From Mesobacillus harenae (lineage in GTDB: Bacteria > Bacillota > Bacilli > Bacillales > Cytobacillaceae), in contig NZ_JABUNR010000025.1 in assembly GCF_013343715.1 (NCBI RefSeq), positions 19,393 to 83,392 of the forward strand: a DNA stretch of 64,000 nucleotides, in the 5' to 3' direction. The translations under genes were made by a program, and so were the position numbers. The notes beneath the pieces were generated by a model that saw nothing but the letters and a program-made list of their open reading frames with translations, was not told the DNA's origin and did no database searches. This document shows positions 8,380 to 16,509 of the stretch, piece after piece; the first letter of the stretch is position 1, and the number at the start of each line of letters is the position of its first letter.

Positions 8380-9741
8380 GTGGAGAGTCTCTTTACGCTA
8401 AAGATTTCTGAAAATCAGTTAACAGCTGAGCTCGTATTAAAGAAGCTCCCAGATAGCGGAAATACTGTCTCACTTACCGATCTGTATGAGTTTATTGCAA
8501 GTGAAAAAGTCGTCTATGGAATCAAAAAGGAAGTAACGGAAATCATTTGCCAGGATCTGCATAAAGTGACCTTCCCAGTTATTATTGCAGAAGGCAAAGC
8601 ACCTATTGGTGGAAAGAATGGCTATTTGCAAAACGAACTAGGTAGAAATCTTACCGAAGAGAAACGTTTCAATGTACGTAATATCCTGGAGATTCCATCA
8701 GTAACAGAAGGTCAATTGTTAGCAACAATCGTTCCCGAGAAGTCAGGGATAGCCGGAATGAGTGTAACTGGCAGGAAGATTGCTGCCACAAACGGAAAAC
8801 CGCTGAAGATCCGTGCTGATAAAAGTGTTAGCCAAATCGGCCAGCAGTTTTTCGCAGCCATAAATGGCCAATTGACCCTTACCGAATCGTCTATTTCTGT
8901 CAATCCGGTCTTTGTTGTTGAGGGAGATTTGGATATTAAAACCGGTAATCTTGATTTTGCTGGAAATATCGTGATTAAGGGTAACATTCCCGGTGGATAT
9001 AAGTTGAAATCTGGCGGAGATATCAGAGTTTTAGGTATAGTGGAAGGAGCCTCCTTGGAAGCAAACGGAAACATTATCGTGGAAAGCGGGATTACCGGGG
9101 GAACCAATGGGATTGTAAGTGCTCGGGGAAGCATTCACGCTGCTTATTTAAATAACGCCATGATTAAAGCTGGAGAGAATGTCAGCATCAAGTCATCTAT
9201 TCTGCATAGCAAGGTCATTGCAGCGGGAAAAATTGAGTGCAGCGGAGGTCACGTCATTGGCGGTTTGCTGGCTGCTGGCAAAGATATATTTATAAAAGAA
9301 CTTGGGAACGAGTTGTATACAAAGACAGAACTTCACATTGGCTGGAATCCTGTCCTGCAGCAACAAGAAGAAGCACTGCTGGAAGAACTAAGAGTTAATA
9401 ATGAAAGTTTATGTAAGCTGAATGAAATTGAGTCAAAACTTATTCACCAAATAAAAAGTGAAGGAAAACTTTCACAACAACAGAGGCTGATCTTATCAAA
9501 GCAAAAGTCTACCCAGCAGCACCTTCATGAAAAAATAGCTAAAAATAAGGAACAGCTCCAAGAAATCAGAATCGAGAAGAAGGCTGGCCTTGAAGCCGCG
9601 CTTTATATATATGGACATGTTTACCCGAATACAAAAATTTATTTCGATAAGTATGTGAAAATGACCAACCAACAATATAAAAATGTTACATTTAAATACG
9701 AGGATACTACTATCAATATTTATCCGAACGAGAACTTTTAA
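8380..9741 (+). CDS. FapA-family (DUF342) protein
   Basis: 453 residues. The N-terminal part is a FapA/DUF342 domain. The middle (about 180-310) is a run of Gly-spaced hydrophobic strands (GNIVIKGNI, GGDIRVLGIVEG, NGNIIVESGITGG), predicted as a right-handed beta-helix. The C-terminal third is a Glu/Lys/Gln-rich coiled coil. The frame is open from a TTG at 8371, but that codon touches the GGGAGG ribosome binding site (8365-8370). The GTG at 8380 has correct spacing, so I chose it. Placement after sigD suggests a motility-related or envelope role; the molecular function is not established. Confidence 0.85.
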   Translation: MESLFTLKISENQLTAELVLKKLPDSGNTVSLTDLYEFIASEKVVYGIKKEVTEIICQDLHKVTFPVIIAEGKAPIGGKNGYLQNELGRNLTEEKRFNVRNILEIPSVTEGQLLATIVPEKSGIAGMSVTGRKIAATNGKPLKIRADKSVSQIGQQFFAAINGQLTLTESSISVNPVFVVEGDLDIKTGNLDFAGNIVIKGNIPGGYKLKSGGDIRVLGIVEGASLEANGNIIVESGITGGTNGIVSARGSIHAAYLNNAMIKAGENVSIKSSILHSKVIAAGKIECSGGHVIGGLLAAGKDIFIKELGNELYTKTELHIGWNPVLQQQEEALLEELRVNNESLCKLNEIESKLIHQIKSEGKLSQQQRLILSKQKSTQQHLHEKIAKNKEQLQEIRIEKKAGLEAALYIYGHVYPNTKIYFDKYVKMTNQQYKNVTFKYEDTTINIYPNENF

Positions 9742-9814
9742 AAGACCGACATCTCTTGTGTAATTACACCTTGGGCTGATCATACCATCAATTTTGTTAG
9801 AGGAGCAGATTCTC

Positions 9815-10120
9815 ATGAGTTTAAAATTGATTGAGCTGCAAGTGGCATTGCCGAGAACATTAGATGCTGGAAAGCTGCAGGAACAATTGCAGCAGCGCGG
9901 GCAGCACCTATCTGAACATGCAGTCCAAAATGGACAGAATGAAGAAGAACTAAAACGGAAAACTGTTGTTAAACAAGAGAAGTCGAGCAAAGGAACGTTA
10001 TCGGATGATGCTGCTGGTCAAGGAAATCAGGCTTTTCAGCAGCAAAAGAGAAAAGAGAATGAAAAGCCGCAGAAACAGACACATCCTTATAAAGGGAAGA
10101 GTATTGATTACAGCGGATAG
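9815..10120 (+). CDS. Small hydrophilic protein of unknown function, sigD-swrB interval
   Basis: 101 residues. The start MSLKLIELQVALPRTLDAGK, then LQEQLQQRG, looks conserved-helical. The rest is charged, Gln/Lys-rich and probably disordered (KRKTVVKQEKSSKG). There is no membrane segment, signal peptide or known motif. The ATG at 9815 sits eight bases after AGAGGAG, which favours it over an in-frame TTG at 9794. The gene lies 73 bases after the FapA-like gene and nine bases before the swrB-like gene, so it is a member of the fla/che operon by position. I do not recognise a function. Confidence 0.72.
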   Translation: MSLKLIELQVALPRTLDAGKLQEQLQQRGQHLSEHAVQNGQNEEELKRKTVVKQEKSSKGTLSDDAAGQGNQAFQQQKRKENEKPQKQTHPYKGKSIDYSG

Positions 10121-10129
10121 AGGGGTACA

Positions 10130-10843
10130 ATGAACACATTTATTTTGTTAGTAAGCTTAATGCTGAACCTTGGTGCGATATTGGCCATCATTATCCTTTA
10201 TCTGCGCCAAAATCGCTTTGCAGAATCTGAAAAGCGCCAGGAGAAAATGATAAGGGAAGCAGAAGAGCTTTTCAGTGTCTATCTTTTAGAAATGAAGGAA
10301 GAGAATGAAAAATTAATCAGCCGACTGCAAAAATCAAAGAACAGGAATTCTGAAACCAACCCAAATATCGGCACTAAAATTAAACAGACTGAAGCAACAC
10401 AAGAAGAGGCGGCAGCCCTTCATCCTCTGAATGTTCCCCAAGCTTCATTGAAGCCAGCTGAGGTAACGAGTGATGAAGCTATAGAACCAGTTCTTACCCC
10501 GGGAAAAGCATATGCCTTCCGAACATTAAAAGCAGCCTATCAGCAAAATATAGATATTATGTCCCAGGGAGCTACTGAAGAGGGCTTGCATGCGCAGGAA
10601 AAAGATCTTTCTGGCCAGGCAAGACAGCCAGAAGATATCCAGAGTACAGAAGCCCGAAAGGACAAGAGAAACGGCCGAGAGCAGCCTAGTGAGGAAGTAT
10701 ATATGCAATCATTATTGAATCAGGTGCTGCTTTTACAAAAACTAGGCTTTTCTGTTGAAGAAATTGCTCGAAAATTAAGTAAAGGGAAAACTGAAATAGA
10801 GCTTCTGCTAAAATTCAGGAAAAATGATCTCGAAAAAACTTGA
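10130..10843 (+). CDS. SwrB-like (DUF6115) membrane-anchored protein
   Basis: 237 residues. One N-terminal membrane helix (about 3-24, FILLVSLMLNLGAILAIIIL) is followed by a coiled coil (EKRQEKMIREAEELF). A low-complexity acidic linker comes next, then a C-terminal helix-turn-helix-like segment, LGFSVEEIARKLSKGKTEIE. Architecture and position directly before rpsB match SwrB of B. subtilis, which promotes assembly of the flagellar export apparatus. The protein is longer than B. subtilis SwrB because of the linker. The orthology call is from architecture and synteny rather than strong sequence identity. The TGA stop overlaps the -35 box of the rpsB promoter. Confidence 0.75.
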   Translation: MNTFILLVSLMLNLGAILAIIILYLRQNRFAESEKRQEKMIREAEELFSVYLLEMKEENEKLISRLQKSKNRNSETNPNIGTKIKQTEATQEEAAALHPLNVPQASLKPAEVTSDEAIEPVLTPGKAYAFRTLKAAYQQNIDIMSQGATEEGLHAQEKDLSGQARQPEDIQSTEARKDKRNGREQPSEEVYMQSLLNQVLLLQKLGFSVEEIARKLSKGKTEIELLLKFRKNDLEKT

Positions 10844-10868
10844 TTGTAATTTCGACATATGCTATATT
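10840..10868 (+). promoter_or_regulatory. Sigma-A type promoter of rpsB
   Basis: TTGATT (10840-10845), 17-base spacer, TATATT (10863-10868). This would give a start near 10875 and a leader of about 108 bases before rpsB. The -35 box overlaps the swrB-like stop codon. No terminator separates the two transcription units. Confidence 0.7.
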
Positions 10869-10982
10869 ATTTGATGGTGTTATTACACACGCTTATTGAT
10901 TTAATTAGATGGTGCTGTCCAAACAGTTTCTGATTAAAAATGATATAAGCGGAGGAAAACAAACCACTAGGAGGAAAAAAAC

Positions 10983-11693
10983 ATGTCAGTCATTTCTATG
11001 AAGCAATTGCTTGAAGCTGGTGTACATTTCGGTCACCAGACACGCCGTTGGAACCCAAAGATGAAAAAATATATTTTCACTGAGCGTAACGGCATCTACA
11101 TTATCGATCTTCAGAAAACAGTAAAAAAGGTTGAAGAAGCCTACAAATGGGTGAAAGACCTAGCTGCTGATGGCGGTACTGTTCTATTTGTTGGAACGAA
11201 GAAGCAAGCTCAAGATTCTGTTAAAGAAGAAGCTAAGCGTTCCGGAATGTACTATGTTAACCAACGTTGGTTGGGTGGTACATTGACAAACTTTGAAACA
11301 ATCCAAAAGCGTATTACACGTTTAAAGAATATCGAAAGAATGGCTGAAGACGGCACTTTCGAAGTTCTTCCTAAAAAAGAAGTTGTTCAATTAAACAAAG
11401 AGTTAGACCGCTTAGAAAAATTCTTGGGCGGAATTAAAGATATGAAGAAGCTTCCTGATGCTCTATTCATTATCGACCCACGCAAAGAGCGTATTGCTGT
11501 TGCTGAAGCACGTAAATTGAACATTCCAATCGTTGGAATTGTTGATACAAACTGTGATCCAGACGAGATCGATGTAATTATCCCTGCGAACGACGATGCG
11601 ATCCGCGCAGTTAAACTTTTAACTGGTAAAATGGCAGACGCTATTCTTGAAGCGAAACAAGGGGAAGAAGTTGAAGAAGCTGTAGAAGCTTAA
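10983..11693 (+). CDS. rpsB: 30S ribosomal protein uS2
   Basis: 236 residues. uS2 binds late to the 30S head-body junction. The opening SVISMKQLLEAGVHFGHQTR, then RWNPKMKKYIF, and the later QRWLGGTLTNF and PDALFIIDPRKE stretches are diagnostic. The C-terminus is acidic (GEEVEEAVEA). The ribosome binding site AGGAGGAAAAAAAC is strong. rpsB starts the translation block after the motility operon and is followed by a terminator and then tsf, the normal Firmicutes order. Confidence 0.98.
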   Translation: MSVISMKQLLEAGVHFGHQTRRWNPKMKKYIFTERNGIYIIDLQKTVKKVEEAYKWVKDLAADGGTVLFVGTKKQAQDSVKEEAKRSGMYYVNQRWLGGTLTNFETIQKRITRLKNIERMAEDGTFEVLPKKEVVQLNKELDRLEKFLGGIKDMKKLPDALFIIDPRKERIAVAEARKLNIPIVGIVDTNCDPDEIDVIIPANDDAIRAVKLLTGKMADAILEAKQGEEVEEAVEA

Positions 11694-11701
11694 TTTTAGA
11701 G

Positions 11702-11741
11702 AAAGGTGATAGGAGGGAGCACCCTTTATCACCTTTTTTTA
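11702..11741 (+). terminator. Rho-independent terminator after rpsB
   Basis: Ten-base-pair stem AAAGGTGATA / TATCACCTTT with a 15-base loop, followed by a run of T. It probably attenuates rather than fully separates rpsB from tsf, because tsf follows within 80 bases. Confidence 0.85.
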
Positions 11742-11819
11742 AAGATTATGCTATTTTGCATAAAAAGAGCGATTTTAAGGTATAAGTTACATAGCTACTA
11801 ATTTTAAGGAGGAAATAAC

Positions 11820-12704
11820 ATGGCAATTACTGCACAAATGGTAAAGGAACTTCGTGAGAAAACTGGCGCTGGAATGATGGATTGCAAAAAAGCCCTTCAA
11901 GAAACTGATGGGGATATGGAAAAAGCAATTGATTTTCTTCGTGAAAAAGGCATTGCAAGCGCGGCTAAGAAAGCAGACCGCATTGCAGCTGAAGGAACAA
12001 CTTACATTCTTACAGAGGGCAATGAAGCAGTTATTCTTGAAGTTAACTCTGAAACAGACTTTGTTGCAAAGAATGAAGGCTTCCAGGTTCTTGTTAAAGA
12101 ATTAGCTGAGCACCTTCTTAAAAACAAGCCTGCTTCTGTTGAAGAAGCTGTTGCATCCACAATGGAAAACGGCGCTACAGTAGAATCCCATATCAATTCT
12201 GCTATCGCGAAAATCGGAGAAAAGCTTACTCTTCGCCGTTTTGAAGTAAAAACAAAAACAGACAGCGACGCTTTCGGTGCTTACTTACACATGGGAGGCC
12301 GCATTGGTGTTCTAACTGTTCTTGAAGGAACGACTTCAGATGAGGCAGCAAAAGACATTGCTATGCACATTGCTGCATTAAACCCTAAATATATTTCCCG
12401 TGACGAAGTATCACAGGAAGAAGTTGAACGTGAGCGTGAGGTATTAACTCAACAAGCTCTAAACGAAGGTAAGCCTGAAAAGATCGTTGCGAAAATGGTT
12501 GAAGGCCGTCTTGGCAAATATTTTGAAGATGTATGCCTTCTTGACCAGTCATTCGTTAAAAACCCTGACCAAAAGGTACGCCAGTTTGTAGAGTCTAAAG
12601 GCGGAACAGTTCGTGAATTCGTACGTTACGAAGTTGGCGAAGGTTTAGAAAGACGCGAAGATAATTTTGCAGAAGAAGTTATGAGCCAAGTAAATAAAAA
12701 ATAA
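11820..12704 (+). CDS. tsf: Elongation factor Ts
   Basis: 294 residues. Guanine nucleotide exchange factor for EF-Tu. The N-terminal UBA-like domain has VKELREKTGAGMMDCKKAL. The core has the conserved NSETDFVAKNEGF segment, and the second subdomain contains GRIGVLTVLEG and AMHIAALNPKYI. The ATG follows AAGGAGG. The 126-base gap from rpsB holds the rpsB terminator and an AT-rich stretch (TTGCAT near 11754, GTATAA near 11778) that could be a weak promoter, but I cannot confirm it. A terminator closes the unit. Confidence 0.98.
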   Translation: MAITAQMVKELREKTGAGMMDCKKALQETDGDMEKAIDFLREKGIASAAKKADRIAAEGTTYILTEGNEAVILEVNSETDFVAKNEGFQVLVKELAEHLLKNKPASVEEAVASTMENGATVESHINSAIAKIGEKLTLRRFEVKTKTDSDAFGAYLHMGGRIGVLTVLEGTTSDEAAKDIAMHIAALNPKYISRDEVSQEEVEREREVLTQQALNEGKPEKIVAKMVEGRLGKYFEDVCLLDQSFVKNPDQKVRQFVESKGGTVREFVRYEVGEGLERREDNFAEEVMSQVNKK

Positions 12705-12723
12705 GCGGTAACCGCCGTTAAAG

Positions 12724-12750
12724 CAGGGAACACAATGTGTTCCCTGTTTT
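12724..12750 (+). terminator. Rho-independent terminator after tsf
   Basis: Stem CAGGGAACAC / GTGTTCCCTG with a three-base loop, then TTTT. It lies 20 bases after the tsf stop. Confidence 0.88.
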
Positions 12751-12878
12751 CAAAAAAGGAATAGAATCTTAGGCTAGATAATAGACTAGCTCCGAGCGTC
12801 CGTGCTTTTTATGCTTATCGCGGATGGCTGATGCTCAGTGCTTTTCTTTTTAGATCTAAACTACATATGGAGGTTCCT

Positions 12879-13604
12879 ATGAGCAGCCCTAAATACAAAC
12901 GCGTTGTCTTAAAATTAAGTGGAGAAGCCTTAGCTGGAGAGCAGGGGTTTGGAATTAACCCTGCAGTCATTAAGAATGTAGCTAAACAGTTAAAGGAAAT
13001 TGCTGAATCTGGTGTGGAGGTTGCTGTTGTAGTCGGTGGGGGGAACATTTGGCGCGGGAAAATTGGCGAGGAAATGGGCATGGATCGTGCCACTGCTGAT
13101 TACATGGGAATGCTTGCGACTGTTATGAACTCTCTAGCTCTGCAGGACAGTCTTGAACTAGCCGGAATTGAAACCAGAGTCCAGACCTCGATCGAAATGA
13201 GGCAGGTTGCAGAACCTTATATCCGCCGCCGTGCAATTCGTCACCTTGAAAAAGGCCGGGTAGTCATTTTTGCTGCTGGTACTGGAAATCCTTACTTTTC
13301 AACAGACACAACTGCTGCCCTCAGAGCAGCAGAAATAGAAGCTGAAGTCATTCTTATGGCAAAGAACAATGTCGATGGCGTGTACTCCGCTGACCCTAGG
13401 TCTGACAGCACTGCCGTAAAGTACGATGAACTTTCGTATTTGGATGTGCTTAAAGAAGGCCTTGCAGTTATGGACTCTACAGCTTCATCTTTGTGCATGG
13501 ATAATAATATACCGTTAATTGTTTTCTCCATTATGGAGGAAGGGAATATTAAAAGAGCAGTTATGGGTGAAACAATTGGAACAATTGTAAGGGGGAAAAA
13601 ATAA
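12879..13604 (+). CDS. pyrH: Uridylate kinase (UMP kinase)
   Basis: 241 residues. Phosphorylates UMP to UDP; the bacterial enzyme is a hexamer of the amino-acid-kinase fold, feedback-inhibited by UTP. Visible motifs are VVLKLSGEALAG (phosphate binding), VVVGGGNIWRG, and DTTAALRAAEI with NVDGVYSADPR near the C-terminus. The open frame begins at 12831, but only the ATG at 12879 has a ribosome binding site (TGGAGG, five-base gap) and gives the usual MSSPKYKRVVLKL start. The last base of its TAA stop is the first base of the frr ATG. Confidence 0.96.
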   Translation: MSSPKYKRVVLKLSGEALAGEQGFGINPAVIKNVAKQLKEIAESGVEVAVVVGGGNIWRGKIGEEMGMDRATADYMGMLATVMNSLALQDSLELAGIETRVQTSIEMRQVAEPYIRRRAIRHLEKGRVVIFAAGTGNPYFSTDTTAALRAAEIEAEVILMAKNNVDGVYSADPRSDSTAVKYDELSYLDVLKEGLAVMDSTASSLCMDNNIPLIVFSIMEEGNIKRAVMGETIGTIVRGKK

Positions 13605-14161
13605 TGGCAAAACAGGTTATTGATAATGCTAAGGAACGAATGACTAAAGCGATCCAGGCTTATTCAAGAGAACTAGCCAGCATCCGCGCAGGCCGTGCGA
13701 ATGCCTCTTTACTGGATCGTATTACAGTTGATTACTATGGAGCTCCTACACCGGTTAACCAGCTTGCGGGGATCAGTGTTCCTGAAGCGCGTTTACTAGT
13801 TATTCAACCCTATGATAAAACCGTTTTGGGTGAAATCGAAAAGGCAATCATGAAATCAGACCTTGGGGTTAATCCAACAAGTGATGGATCGATTATTCGA
13901 ATCGCGATCCCGCAGCTTACGGAAGAACGCCGTAAGGACTTAGTTAAGGTCGTTAAAAAAGAATCAGAAGAAGCAAAAGTGGCGATCCGCAATATTCGCC
14001 GTGACAGCAACGATGATCTTAAAAAGTTAGAGAAAAATGGTGAAATAACTGAAGATGCCCTCCGCGGACACTCCGAAGATATTCAGAAGCTAACTGACGA
14101 AAACATCGCAAAAATCGAACAGCTAACAAAAGAAAAAGAAAAAGAAATATTAGAAGTCTAG
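13604..14161 (+). CDS. frr: Ribosome recycling factor
   Basis: 185 residues, the normal size. With EF-G it splits post-termination ribosomes. The three-helix domain carries SIRAGRANASLLDRI, the beta domain VNQLAGISVPEARLLVIQPYD, and the C-terminal helices RRDSNDDLKKLEKNGEITED. It overlaps pyrH by one base, so the two are co-translated. A repeat module begins immediately after its stop codon. Confidence 0.98.
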   Translation: MAKQVIDNAKERMTKAIQAYSRELASIRAGRANASLLDRITVDYYGAPTPVNQLAGISVPEARLLVIQPYDKTVLGEIEKAIMKSDLGVNPTSDGSIIRIAIPQLTEERRKDLVKVVKKESEEAKVAIRNIRRDSNDDLKKLEKNGEITEDALRGHSEDIQKLTDENIAKIEQLTKEKEKEILEV

Positions 14162-14162
14162 C

Positions 14163-14375
14163 CAAAGAAAAGCGGAGCCGACTGTTCAGGGGCGTCAGGC
14201 ATAAGACGAGCGCTGACAGAAGGCGTTCGTTGCCTTCAGAAGCGATTGGCTTATGACCCCGAGCCCCTAGGAGGCGCAGCTAGCCAAAGAAAAGCGGAGC
14301 CGACTGTCCAAAACTGGAGGCTCCGAGGAAGAAGCATTTTTTGCTTCTGCCGAGAAAGAGCAGTTTGCCGAGTTT
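14163..14375 (+). repeat. Interspersed modular repeat: Y module followed by W module
   Basis: Two modules lie head to tail, and both begin with the same 20-plus-base header containing AAAGCGGAGCCGACTGT (14170 and 14291). The first (about 14163-14282) is the Y module, an imperfect palindrome: AGGCATAAGACGAGCGCT opposes AGCGATTGGCTTATG around a GAAGGCGTTC/TTGCCTTC hairpin. The second (to about 14375) is a W module containing AGCAGTTTGCCGAGTTTCT. Related copies occur near 26470, 40480, 47850 and 58160. There is no coding potential. Confidence 0.8.
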
Positions 14376-14407
14376 CTGAATAGAAACAAAGTTTACTAAA
14401 ACAGCTA

Positions 14408-14445
14408 TTAAAAAGACCCTCTGCCCTCAGGGGGTCTTTTACTCT
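14408..14445 (+). terminator. Rho-independent terminator downstream of frr
   Basis: AAAAAGACCC pairs with GGGTCTTTT, and the hairpin is followed by TTTTACTC. It ends the pyrH-frr transcript after the repeat modules. Confidence 0.8.
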
Positions 14446-14590
14446 ATTAGTACCTTTCGATGCAAAATCTGCTGGCAGAGCTATTGCATTTTTGCCGGCT
14501 CTTTCGAGAAATCATCTAATTTCCTTAACAAATATTCTGTTTTGTATATATCATACATAGCATTTTATAGAGATATCTTTTTTTATTTTT

Positions 14591-14605
14591 GGTATGATAA
14601 GAACA
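14591..14605 (+). promoter_or_regulatory. Extended -10 promoter, uppS
   Basis: TGGTATGAT (TATGAT at 14593-14598) is an extended -10 box about 90 bases before the uppS start. The -35 region is poor. The assignment is an inference from the motif and its position after a terminator. Confidence 0.5.
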
Positions 14606-14685
14606 TGTGGAAAAAGGGAATAGCATCCAAAAATATAAAGCTATTTTCGACAGGACAAGATTAACCTATTCGGGGGAGCTGTCTT

Positions 14686-15462
14686 ATGTTAGATAAAATG
14701 AAGCTTTGGAAGAGCCAGCCTATCTCTTCCAATTTCCAAGAGCGAGTAATGAGGATAAAAAAACAAGAAGTACCTTCCCATGTCGCGATCATTATGGATG
14801 GAAACGGCAGATGGGCAAAAAAGAGAGCGCTGCCCCGTGTAGCCGGACACCATGAGGGAATGAAAGTGGTCCGCAAGATCACTAAACTGGCAAATGAACT
14901 TGGTGTCAAAACATTAACTGTGTACGCCTTCTCAACAGAAAACTGGAAGCGGCCTAAGATGGAAGTCGATTTTTTAATGAAGCTGCCTGAAGAGTTTTTA
15001 GGCACGTTTTTACCAGAGTTAGTTAAGGAAAATGTACAGGTGAAAATGATGGGGTACCGTGAAAAGCTTCCAGCCCATACATTGAGAGCAGTCGAATCTG
15101 CTATTAATGAAACTAAAAATAATACTGGTCTCATTTTAAATTTCGCACTAAACTATGGGAGCAGGGCTGAAATACTGGAAGCAGTCAAGCATGTCTTAAA
15201 TGACTCCAATAATGGTATAATAAGTGAAAAAGACTTAAATGAAGAAACTTTTTCTTCCTATCTAATGACCTCTGAACTTGCTGATCCTGACCTTCTAATT
15301 CGAACAAGCGGTGAAATTCGCTTAAGTAATTTTATGTTATGGCAGCTTGCGTATTCAGAGTTTTGGTTCACGGATGTCCTATGGCCTGATTTTGGGGAAG
15401 AACATTTTGTTGAAGCGATAGAGGTCTATCAAAACCGCCAGCGGCGTTTTGGAGGAGTATAA
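14686..15462 (+). CDS. uppS: Undecaprenyl diphosphate synthase (cis-prenyltransferase)
   Basis: 258 residues. Condenses farnesyl diphosphate with eight isopentenyl diphosphates to make the C55 lipid carrier for cell-wall synthesis. Catalytic D38 is in IIMDGNGRWAKKR. The TVYAFSTENWKRP, RTSGEIRLSNFMLWQ and AYSEFWFTDVLWPDF signatures of the Z-prenyltransferase family are complete. The ATG at 14686 follows GGGGGAG. The gene begins the uppS-cdsA-dxr-rseP group, which links isoprenoid and phospholipid precursor supply. Confidence 0.97.
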   Translation: MLDKMKLWKSQPISSNFQERVMRIKKQEVPSHVAIIMDGNGRWAKKRALPRVAGHHEGMKVVRKITKLANELGVKTLTVYAFSTENWKRPKMEVDFLMKLPEEFLGTFLPELVKENVQVKMMGYREKLPAHTLRAVESAINETKNNTGLILNFALNYGSRAEILEAVKHVLNDSNNGIISEKDLNEETFSSYLMTSELADPDLLIRTSGEIRLSNFMLWQLAYSEFWFTDVLWPDFGEEHFVEAIEVYQNRQRRFGGV

Positions 15463-15609
15463 CGAAGCATGGGTGAACAGGCTGGGTCTAGCCTAGGCTA
15501 CCATCATTCAGGCTAACAGTTTCTTCAGCGTTGTAAAGTTGTGCTAATAAAGTTCCTTTTTAGTTACATTTACTCTGGCTGCTAGAACGAAACAAAGGTG
15601 GAAGATTAG

Positions 15610-16398
15610 ATGAAGCAAAGAATTCTTACAGCGGTCATTGCAGCGGCTGTTTTCCTGCCCATAGTTATTTTTGGAGGACTCCCTTTTATTGTACTTGTAT
15701 ATGTTTTGGCATCTGTCGGATTATATGAGCTGCTGAAAATGAAAAAATTGTCTATTTTTTCGGTTCCAGGCATACTATCACTATTGTTATTATGGATTTT
15801 TCTTTTGCCTGAACAGTATTCCGATATCCTGGCGAATCTTCAGTATACAAAAGTTGAAGCTGCACTTCTCGCTGTATTGTTATTTTTAACATATACAGTA
15901 GCAACTAAAAACCGTTTTACCTTTGAGGATGCTGCTTTTTCTATCCTCGCAACGCTTTATGTAGGAATGGGTTTTTATTATTTTATTGAAACTCGTGAAG
16001 CTAGCTTACTTTTTGTGTTTTATTCATTGTTCATCATTTGGGCAACGGATTCCGGTGCTTACTTTATAGGAAAAGCGACAGGCAAAACCAAACTTTGGCC
16101 TGAAATCAGTCCAAACAAGACGGTTGAAGGTTTTTTTGGCGGAATCGTAAGTGCACTTGCAGTTGCTATATTATTTATCCTATTCTCTGATATAGAAGCG
16201 TCCTTTCTAACATTGGCTCTCGCTACGGCTTTCCTTTCAGTCTTTGGTCAAATTGGAGATCTTGTAGAATCAGCCTTAAAGCGCCACTACCATGTGAAAG
16301 ACTCTGGGAACATTCTTCCAGGGCATGGCGGAATTCTGGACAGGTTTGACAGCTTGCTATTTGTGTGGCCGTTAATGCACTTCTTCCATTTGTTATAA
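15610..16398 (+). CDS. cdsA: Phosphatidate cytidylyltransferase
   Basis: 262 residues. Makes CDP-diacylglycerol from phosphatidate and CTP in the cytoplasmic membrane. About seven to eight hydrophobic segments are visible. The C-terminal signature is complete: SPNKTVEGFFGG, then GDLVESALKRHYHVKDSG and LPGHGGILDRFDSL. The ATG is preceded by AAAGGTGG. The 147-base gap after uppS shows no clear terminator or promoter. Confidence 0.96.
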   Translation: MKQRILTAVIAAAVFLPIVIFGGLPFIVLVYVLASVGLYELLKMKKLSIFSVPGILSLLLLWIFLLPEQYSDILANLQYTKVEAALLAVLLFLTYTVATKNRFTFEDAAFSILATLYVGMGFYYFIETREASLLFVFYSLFIIWATDSGAYFIGKATGKTKLWPEISPNKTVEGFFGGIVSALAVAILFILFSDIEASFLTLALATAFLSVFGQIGDLVESALKRHYHVKDSGNILPGHGGILDRFDSLLFVWPLMHFFHLL

Positions 16399-16509
16399 TA
16401 TAAACTATTGGAACACGGAAATGTCCGATAACTGAATCTTTATAGTAACGCACTGAGAAGCTGCGCTTGAAATGAGCGGATCGCTCTTCTTTTTAGGAGT
16501 TGAACAACA

